Source: Bacteroidaceae bacterium (lineage in GTDB: Bacteria > Bacteroidota > Bacteroidia > Bacteroidales > Bacteroidaceae). Taken from it: a stretch of DNA of 6,597 nt. The notes below the pieces were generated by a model. That model made no database searches, was not told where the DNA came from, and worked only from the letters and a program-made list of their open reading frames with translations. Every line of letters begins with the position of its first letter. Positions within the stretch are counted from its first letter, which is position 1. The position numbers and the translations under genes are program-made. The DNA lies in the NCBI GenBank assembly GCA_017558165.1, contig JAFYWE010000004.1, positions 1 to 6,597 of the forward strand. Reading direction: 5' to 3'. Shown one piece after another: positions 1 to 4,458 of the stretch.

Positions 1-22
1 GTTTTTTTATTTTTCAAAGGCG

Positions 23-36
23 CATAGCGGGCTATG
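23..36. repeat. Small perfect inverted repeat in A-rich non-coding DNA
   Basis: CATAGC (23-28) and GCTATG (31-36) are perfect reverse complements around a 2-nt centre. Outer CGCA (21-24) and TGCG (41-44) are also complementary. The repeat is preceded by a T-rich run (2-14) and followed by a strongly A/purine-rich stretch (45-82). Neither strand has a U-tract directly after the stem, so it is not an obvious terminator. No convincing coding sequence covers 1-155. It could be the edge of an element or gene lying outside the window; I do not recognise it. Confidence 0.4.
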
Positions 37-90
37 TAACTGCGAAAAAGAGAAAAACAGGCAAAAAAGGGCATAAAAAGACAAGCACTT

Positions 91-118
91 CTTGAGGACA
101 ATGTAAATAATATTTTTG
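91..118 (+). promoter_or_regulatory. Candidate Bacteroidota promoter for the lipoprotein gene at 156
   Basis: TATTTTTG at 111-118 matches the Bacteroidota -7 box TAnnTTTG exactly. The -33 side is weak: CTTG at 91-94 resembles TTTG, but the 16-nt spacing is shorter than the usual 19-21. If used, transcription would start near 122-126 and leave a short leader of about 30 nt before the ATG at 156. The region is AT-rich, so a chance match to the -7 box is possible. Confidence 0.4.
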
Positions 119-155
119 AAAGAAATTTAAACAGCTTCTTAGATTCATTCTAACT

Positions 156-668
156 ATGGGAAAGTTAATGTTAAACTTTAAAGTATCCACACTCTGCTTT
201 GTAATTGCTTTATCATTTACAAGCTGCACAAAGATTATTACTATACTGGACATATTTGGAATAATCCCTCCTCGCGAGCAGAAACTTGAGCTTCAACTTG
301 AAAAGCAAGTATTTGATAAACCATTTACATTTGCAGACTATTGCAAAGAAGGATATGACAGTATATTCTTGGTTTATCCATATTTCAATACAGAAAGGGA
401 AGATTTTGCAAGCCTTACAATGTCCAAACAATTAAAAAACATCTGTGAGAGCAACATCAATTTCGACACTTTCTATACACTACTATTTATAAAAGGTGAT
501 AAAGTAAAAGCCTACAGTGAAGTAGAAAGGATTAATGCAGACTTCGTAACAAGGGAGTCCGAAAGACATTACATTTTCCCTTTCAACCAAGAGTTCATAA
601 TGGACGAGGACAGGGGTGTACGTACAGTCCACTGGCACCCCAACGAGCAACAACCGGTACTGCATTAA
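156..668 (+). CDS. Putative lipoprotein, unknown function, AT-rich
   Basis: This is a 170-residue predicted protein that I do not recognise. The N-terminus has a Lys, a hydrophobic stretch (about residues 10-22) and a lipobox-like FTSC with Cys24, so it is probably a lipoprotein anchored in a membrane. A second ATG at 168 (residue 5) would give a shorter, equally plausible signal peptide. The mature part has no transmembrane segment, is rich in charged and aromatic residues, and ends with a His-containing tail (TVHWHPNEQQPVLH). No catalytic motif is visible. Base composition is clearly more AT-rich than the genes downstream (by eye about one-third G+C against about one-half), with codons such as AAA, TTT and ATT prominent. 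This suggests accessory or recently acquired DNA. It is separated from the next gene by an inverted repeat and appears to be its own transcription unit. Coding is supported by an intact frame and a sensible export signal. Confidence 0.7.
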   Translation: MGKLMLNFKVSTLCFVIALSFTSCTKIITILDIFGIIPPREQKLELQLEKQVFDKPFTFADYCKEGYDSIFLVYPYFNTEREDFASLTMSKQLKNICESNINFDTFYTLLFIKGDKVKAYSEVERINADFVTRESERHYIFPFNQEFIMDEDRGVRTVHWHPNEQQPVLH

Positions 669-671
669 ACA

Positions 672-701
672 CCGTTAATTGTTCTGTAAAATAATTAACG
701 G
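672..701. repeat. Perfect 9-bp inverted repeat after the lipoprotein gene
   Basis: CCGTTAATT (672-680) and AATTAACGG (693-701) are perfect reverse complements separated by 12 nt, beginning 4 nt after the stop codon ending at 668. As RNA it could form a stem-loop that ends or stabilises the upstream transcript, but no U-tract follows directly (the next T run is about 17 nt later). As DNA it could be a dimer-binding operator for the gene at 760. The sequence alone does not decide between these. Confidence 0.55.
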
Positions 702-759
702 ATGGTGGCATCGTATGGTTTTTCACTACTTTTACCGCCTGAAAATCATTTTGGGCTTT

Positions 760-1902
760 ATGGTAAGGAAAAACATCTTCAACGCATTGTTACTTGTTGC
801 ACTGGCAACATTCGCATCCTGCATAAGAGAGGAGGCTCCTAATGCCGAGTGTGATATCCTTGGCATTGATGAGGGGTGGCTGGAACTAAACCGCGACATC
901 ATAACGGGCACGCCCGTCATTGGCAACCACTCTGTTGACATCACGGTAAAGGAAGGTACTGACTGCACGTCGCTTGAACCGCTGTTCATTCTCACGCCCG
1001 GCGCACACATTACTAAGGACAGCATCAGCGACAACGGCCCATCGGGCATTACGCAGTACTACACCACCTATGCCGAGGATGGTATATGGAGAAAAAAGTA
1101 TACGGTATCATTCACAATACAGGCCTTGATAAACGCAAGTCAAGTATTCAGCTTCGAGAACTTCGAGGTTGAGAGCAGCGGGCGCTACAACGTGTGGTTT
1201 GAGGTTGACGGCTATGGCACACGCCGCAACATATGGGCAAGCGGGAACGCCGGTTACGCATTCCTTGGCATTGGAAAAAGCCCTATGGATTTCCCCACTG
1301 CAACTGACCATGCCGGCGTCAAAGGCAACTGCATCAGGCTTACAACCAAGGACACAGGTTCCTATGGTAACCTGTTCAACATGCCCATTGCAGCAGGCAA
1401 CATATTCATTGGCGAGTTCCATAGCGCCAGCGCAATGGGAAAACCGCTCAAGGCCACGCGTTTCGGACTACAGCTGGTACCGGGCAAGCCTCTTTACCTG
1501 AAAGGATATTACAAGTACTCAAGCGGTGATGTGTTCACCGACAAGCATAAGAACGAGATTCCCGGCCGCACCGACGAGTGTGCCATATACTCGGTGCTGT
1601 ACGAGGTAGACCCTGCCAATTTCGAGAAGCTTGACGGCTCCAACATAACGACGAGCGAGCGCATTGTAATGATGGCCGAGATTGAGAACCCAGGGACACC
1701 CGGAGCATGGACAGAGTTCAGGATACCGTTCAAGGCGATGAACGGGAAGGATTTTGACCCGCATAGACTCGCCACCAAAGGGTATGCAATCACCATAGTG
1801 GCAAGTTCCAGCAAGGACGGCGCATCGTTTGAGGGAGCGGTAGGCAGCACGCTGTACATCGACGAGCTGGCAATTGAGTGGGAAACCGAGGAACTGAAAT
1901 GA
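760..1902 (+). CDS. PCMD-like lipoprotein (putative carbohydrate-metabolism domain)
   Basis: From the ATG at 760 this encodes 380 residues. That start gives a clean lipoprotein signal: MVRK, a hydrophobic core and lipobox FASC with Cys21. An in-frame TTG at 679 and an ATG at 715 would only add an unlikely N-terminal extension. Residues about 22-121 read as a beta-rich, Ig-like N-terminal module (ending KKYTVSFTIQ). About 130-378 form the larger domain, starting at FSFENFEVE and ending YIDELAIEWE. This arrangement and the closing 'lyIDel..eYe/w'-like strand match the PCMD family of Bacteroidales, a beta-sandwich predicted to bind or act on carbohydrate. The function is not proven, and I see no catalytic signature. 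It is probably membrane-anchored, at the periplasmic face or the cell surface. The next gene starts 3 nt after its stop, so the two are very likely co-transcribed. The family call is from recalled sequence patterns, not a search. Confidence 0.72.
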   Translation: MVRKNIFNALLLVALATFASCIREEAPNAECDILGIDEGWLELNRDIITGTPVIGNHSVDITVKEGTDCTSLEPLFILTPGAHITKDSISDNGPSGITQYYTTYAEDGIWRKKYTVSFTIQALINASQVFSFENFEVESSGRYNVWFEVDGYGTRRNIWASGNAGYAFLGIGKSPMDFPTATDHAGVKGNCIRLTTKDTGSYGNLFNMPIAAGNIFIGEFHSASAMGKPLKATRFGLQLVPGKPLYLKGYYKYSSGDVFTDKHKNEIPGRTDECAIYSVLYEVDPANFEKLDGSNITTSERIVMMAEIENPGTPGAWTEFRIPFKAMNGKDFDPHRLATKGYAITIVASSSKDGASFEGAVGSTLYIDELAIEWETEELK

Positions 1903-1905
1903 TAT

Positions 1906-2667
1906 ATGGTTATGAAAAAGTTCATTATGACTCTTGTCATTGCAGTATCTGCAATGACAATGACAGCACAGGACAACACAGGCAAGGGGAATACTACAAG
2001 TTGGAACATACGCCTGAGCGCAGGGCTTAACCTTGGCGGCACGGCACCATTGCCGCTTCCACGTGAGATACGCGCCATAGAGGGCTACAGTCCCGGAATG
2101 AACCTGTCAATGGAGTGTTCGGCCGAAAGGAGCATCAAGGAATCGCCATGGGGAATACGCTGGGGCATAAGGATTGAGACAAAGGGAATGAGTGCAAAGG
2201 CCAGGACAAAGAACTACCACATGGAGGCATGGAACACCGACGGGACAGGAAAGGTGCAGGGCGCGTGGACCGGAAAGGTAAAGACTGCCGTAAGCAACAC
2301 TTACCTGACACTGCCAGTTGTTGCCGTTTACAACATCAACAGCCGTTGGAACGTATCGGCAGGCGCTTATGTATCCTGGCTGCTCAAAGGAAAATTCACT
2401 GGAGCCGCATACGACGGTTACATACGTGACCAGGACCCTACCGGTGAAAAGGCCGACGTGATATGTGCACAATATGACTTCAGCAACAGCCTGCGCAGGT
2501 TCAACTGGGGACTGCAGGCAGGCGGTGAATACCGCGTACGCGAGCACATTGCACTGTTCGCAAACCTGCAATGGGGCATGAACGGCATTTTCCCGTCGGA
2601 CTTCGGGTGCGTAACATTCGAAATCTACCCGATATACGGAACATTAGGGGTCACCCGGCTGTTCTAA
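1906..2667 (+). CDS. Outer-membrane beta-barrel (porin-family) protein
   Basis: This is a 253-residue protein (251 if the second ATG at 1912, giving MKKFIM, is used; a GAGGA at 1888-1892 lies 13 nt before the ATG at 1906). The signal peptide ends in TMTAQ. The mature protein alternates hydrophobic and polar residues in strand-like stretches: WNIRLSAGLNLGG near the N-terminus, then WGIRWGIRIETKGM, TYLTLPVVAVYNI, WNVSAGAYVSWLLKGKF, FNWGLQAGGEYRV and IALFANLQWGMNG. It ends YGTLGVTRLF, with the C-terminal Phe typical of a barrel-assembly signal. This matches the small Bacteroidota outer-membrane beta-barrel families labelled porin family or PorT-like. What it transports or binds is unknown. It sits 3 nt after the PCMD-like gene and 33 nt before the calycin-like gene, so the three probably work at the same cell-surface site. 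A strong hairpin lies inside its signal-peptide codons (1934-1960). Confidence 0.8.
   Translation: MVMKKFIMTLVIAVSAMTMTAQDNTGKGNTTSWNIRLSAGLNLGGTAPLPLPREIRAIEGYSPGMNLSMECSAERSIKESPWGIRWGIRIETKGMSAKARTKNYHMEAWNTDGTGKVQGAWTGKVKTAVSNTYLTLPVVAVYNINSRWNVSAGAYVSWLLKGKFTGAAYDGYIRDQDPTGEKADVICAQYDFSNSLRRFNWGLQAGGEYRVREHIALFANLQWGMNGIFPSDFGCVTFEIYPIYGTLGVTRLF
1934..1960 (+). repeat. Perfect 12-bp hairpin inside signal-peptide codons
   Basis: TTGTCATTGCAG (1934-1945) is followed by TAT and then by its exact reverse complement CTGCAATGACAA (1949-1960). The stem starts 28 nt into the coding sequence counted from the ATG at 1906 (22 nt from 1912). In mRNA it would form a stable stem with a tight 3-nt loop close to the ribosome start site. 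It encodes the hydrophobic core of the signal peptide (LVIAVSAMT). Confidence 0.8.
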
Positions 2668-2700
2668 CAGGCGACAGATAAGACAACAAACCAAAAACTT

Positions 2701-3291
2701 ATGCTTATGAAAGGATTTATACTTGCGATGACCGTAGCACTGGGCGCAATGTCCGCTACGGCACAGACAAAGGAGTACACCGGCCCCGTTACCGTTGAAA
2801 TCAACGGTAACGGGGCCGGCACGCAGGAGGCAACAATCATTGTCACGGGGAACAACGACGGTACATACAGGCTGGAACTGAACAGGTTTGTATTGGGCAG
2901 CATGATACCTGTCGGCAACATTGTCATTGACGGCATTGAGACAAGCGGCGACGACGTCAAGAGCTTTGCCGCTGTACAGGAGATCACCATCACGCCCGGT
3001 GACGGGAACGCCGGGAGCTGGATTGGGCCTTCACTCGGGAAGGTACCTGTTGACCTTGAGGGCAAGATGAGCGATGAAAGGCTCTACTGCACAATAGACA
3101 TTGACCTGACCGCCACTCTTGGACAGGCAATAAGGGTTACATTCGGGAGTGAAGACTTTACCGGCATAGAGAACATCAATTCCGTAGAGGAGGAAAAGAT
3201 CATATACGACCTCACCGGACGCCGTGTCGACTCCATAAAAGCCTCGGGTGTATATATCATCAATGGCAAGAAGCAGTTCATTGTACAATGA
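2701..3291 (+). CDS. Calycin-like secreted protein with T9SS-sorting-like C-terminus
   Basis: This encodes 196 residues (194 from the alternative ATG at 2707, MKGFILAM). The signal peptide ends MSATAQ. Residues about 24-150 form a single beta-rich domain (EYTGPVTVEI, ATIIVTGNNDGTYRLELNRF, VGNIVIDGI, YCTIDIDL, IRVTFGS). This resembles the calycin-like family common in Bacteroidales, often annotated as lipocalin-type ligand binders of unknown ligand. The last 41 residues (IENINSVEEE then IIYDLTGRRV, SGVYIINGKKQFIV) look like a short type-A-like C-terminal sorting domain, the signal used by the type IX secretion system encoded just downstream. Similar short tails also occur in species without an obvious T9SS, so cargo status is inferred. 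The 33-nt gap before it holds no promoter that I can see, so it is probably the third gene of the cassette. It contains a 40-bp palindrome (2780-2819). Confidence 0.78.
   Translation: MLMKGFILAMTVALGAMSATAQTKEYTGPVTVEINGNGAGTQEATIIVTGNNDGTYRLELNRFVLGSMIPVGNIVIDGIETSGDDVKSFAAVQEITITPGDGNAGSWIGPSLGKVPVDLEGKMSDERLYCTIDIDLTATLGQAIRVTFGSEDFTGIENINSVEEEKIIYDLTGRRVDSIKASGVYIINGKKQFIVQ
2780..2819. repeat. 40-bp near-perfect palindrome (19-bp arms) in coding DNA
   Basis: The left arm CCGGCCCCGTTACCGTTGA (2780-2798) and the right arm (2801-2819) are exact reverse complements with only AA (2799-2800) between them. Thirteen of 19 pairs are G-C. The flanking bases A2779 and C2820 break the symmetry. It lies 79 nt into the calycin-like gene and is translated: the left arm covers TGPVTVE and the right arm INGNGAG (residues 27-40). 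As mRNA it would be a very stable hairpin; as DNA it could extrude a cruciform. Confidence 0.92.
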
Positions 3292-3334
3292 GGCTACACG
3301 GTAGCTCTTGAGAAGAGAAACAGACAGTTTACAG

Positions 3335-3363
3335 GTGCGCGGACTATTCTGCGCACTTTTTTT
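3335..3363 (+). terminator. Rho-independent terminator closing the three-gene cassette
   Basis: GTGCGC (3335-3340) and GCGCAC (3351-3356) form a perfect 6-bp GC-rich stem with a 10-nt loop, followed immediately by seven Ts (3357-3363). It lies 44 nt after the stop codon of the calycin-like gene. A smaller stem, GCTAC (3293-3297) with GTAGC (3301-3305) and a 3-nt loop, sits right after that stop codon and may add to 3'-end protection. The terminator separates the cassette from the T9SS operon. Confidence 0.85.
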
Positions 3364-3379
3364 ATACACAGACGACAAG

Positions 3380-3426
3380 TTTGAGCCCGCACATCAGGGA
3401 TATTTTGATTTTTTTAGCGAAATTTG
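3380..3426 (+). promoter_or_regulatory. Candidate promoter region for the porP-porK-porL operon
   Basis: Two imperfect Bacteroidota-type signals are visible between the terminator and porP. The first is TTTG (3380-3383), then 17 nt, then TATTTTG (3401-3407), which is one base short of TAnnTTTG. The second is GAAATTTG (3419-3426), one mismatch from TAnnTTTG but lacking a good -33 box. A promoter is expected here because the terminator at 3335-3363 ends the upstream unit. Which box is used cannot be decided by eye. Confidence 0.4.
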
Positions 3427-3435
3427 CATAATATA

Positions 3436-3448
3436 CGCCTTTCAGGCG
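3436..3448 (+). other. Small hairpin in the porP 5' leader
   Basis: CGCCT (3436-3440) and AGGCG (3444-3448) are reverse complements around TTC, giving a compact GC-rich 5-bp stem. It would sit near the 5' end of the porP transcript if a promoter in 3380-3426 is used. A weaker long-range pairing, ACGGC (3454-3458) with GCCGT (3477-3481), follows. I see no known riboswitch pattern. Confidence 0.4.
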
Positions 3449-3498
3449 ACAAAACGGCAACCCGGCAATAATATCAGCCGTCATTTCCCGTTGATAGT

Positions 3499-3504
3499 AA
3501 AGGA
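3499..3504 (+). promoter_or_regulatory. Possible ribosome binding site for porP
   Basis: AAAGGA ends 12 nt before the ATG at 3517. The spacing is a little long, and the region between is A-rich (AAACTGCAAAAG). It supports 3517 as the start, together with the signal peptide that begins MKKWLLIL. Confidence 0.4.
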
Positions 3505-3516
3505 AAACTGCAAAAG

Positions 3517-4458
3517 ATGAAAAAGTGGCTTCTCATACTGACATTCACCATATGTGCGTTCACCACGGTACGCGCACAGTATGACGTGCACTTCACACAC
3601 TACTGGCGTATGCTCAACTTCTACAACCCGGCCGGTGCGGGTGCCGAGCAAAGGATGTTCGCCTACGCGGCATACAGCAACCAGCTGTCGGGGTTCGAGA
3701 ACAACCCCAAGAGCATGCTCCTGAACATTGACGCACCCATTCCGTTCGTACGCGGGGACCATAACCTTGGCGCCGGCGCTCTCAACGATGACATAGGTAT
3801 GTTCACCAACCAGCACATTTTCCTGAACTACGCCTATGGATTCAAGCTCTTCGGCGGACGCCTGGCTGCAGGAGCACAGCTTGGAATACTGAACAGCACG
3901 TTTGACCGCAAGAAGATAATATTCGGAGGCGACAGCAACGACCCGGCCTTCCCCAGCGGCACTGCCGATGGAAATTCCATTGACTTTGGAGCCGGATTGC
4001 TGTACCAGCACAGGCACTTCTATGCCGGAATATCGGGTCTGCACCTCAATGCACCGACCATACTCCTGGGCGAGACGAACGAGACAGAGGTTGCCCCATA
4101 CTTTAATTTTACTGCCGGAGGCAATATTATGTTAAAAAATACGTTAATGTCAATACAACCCTCATTGCAGGTAATGACAGACTTCGTTGCATGGCGTGCC
4201 GACATAACAGCCCGTGGCACATACGAGTATGACGGCAAGCAGTACTTCGGCGGCGTGACATACAGCCCGGGCGTGTCAATGACACTATTCCTTGGACTTG
4301 AGATAATGAACATTACGGCAAGTTACGGATATGAGCTGTTCACGTCTGGCATAGGCGCCGAGAACGGTAGCCACGACATATTCCTGGGATACCAGATAAA
4401 CCTTGACATTTTCAAGAAAGAAAAAAACAAACATAACAGTATAAGAATATTGCAATGA
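3517..4458 (+). CDS. porP: Type IX secretion outer-membrane protein PorP/SprF family
   Basis: A 313-residue protein with signal peptide MKKWLLILTFTICAFTTVRA and mature N-terminus QYDVHFTHYW. The opening motif, with FYNPAGAGAEQ soon after (about residues 35-45), is the hallmark of the PorP/SprF family. Repeated barrel strands follow (LGAGALNDDIGMF, HIFLNYAYGFKL, GRLAAGAQLGIL, SIDFGAGLLYQ, FYAGISGLHL), and the last strand is HDIFLGYQINLDIF (286-299). Known members are outer-membrane barrels that associate with the PorK/PorN ring on the periplasmic face of the T9SS and tether or organise the complex. The order here, porP then porK then porL, is that of the Porphyromonas-type operon and supports the specific name. 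The stop overlaps the porK start by 4 nt. Oddities are a 14-residue Lys/Asn-rich tail after the last strand (300-313, encoded by very A-rich DNA) and a complete absence of ATC among its 23 isoleucine codons. Confidence 0.93.
   Translation: MKKWLLILTFTICAFTTVRAQYDVHFTHYWRMLNFYNPAGAGAEQRMFAYAAYSNQLSGFENNPKSMLLNIDAPIPFVRGDHNLGAGALNDDIGMFTNQHIFLNYAYGFKLFGGRLAAGAQLGILNSTFDRKKIIFGGDSNDPAFPSGTADGNSIDFGAGLLYQHRHFYAGISGLHLNAPTILLGETNETEVAPYFNFTAGGNIMLKNTLMSIQPSLQVMTDFVAWRADITARGTYEYDGKQYFGGVTYSPGVSMTLFLGLEIMNITASYGYELFTSGIGAENGSHDIFLGYQINLDIFKKEKNKHNSIRILQ

Noticed and set aside
746..753. TCATTTTG as a -7 promoter box for the gene at 760
   Set aside because: It has one mismatch to the consensus, lies only 6 nt from the start codon and has no -33 partner at the right distance.
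679..759. Upstream extension of the PCMD-like gene to a TTG at 679 or an ATG at 715
   Set aside because: Starting at 760 gives a textbook lipoprotein signal with Cys21. The extension would bury it and would overlap the inverted repeat at 672-701.
1509..2078. 189-codon open frame on the minus strand
   Set aside because: It spans the end of the PCMD-like gene and the start of the barrel gene, both well supported on the plus strand. Its translation shows no recognisable domain and is explained as a shadow of the opposite frame.
2659..2670. CTGTT-CT-AACAG inverted repeat across the barrel-gene stop codon
   Set aside because: It is only 5 bp with a 2-nt centre and no U-tract. This is within chance expectation and does not separate the barrel gene from the calycin-like gene.
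3553..3578. TGTGCG...CGCACA pairing early in porP as a further start-proximal hairpin
   Set aside because: It is a 6-bp stem with a 14-nt loop, which is expected by chance and much weaker than the stems at 1934-1960 and 2780-2819.
3481..4044. 187-codon open frame on the minus strand over porP
   Set aside because: It lies opposite a clear PorP coding region with a signal peptide and family motifs. The minus-strand product is low-information and lacks any export or domain signal.
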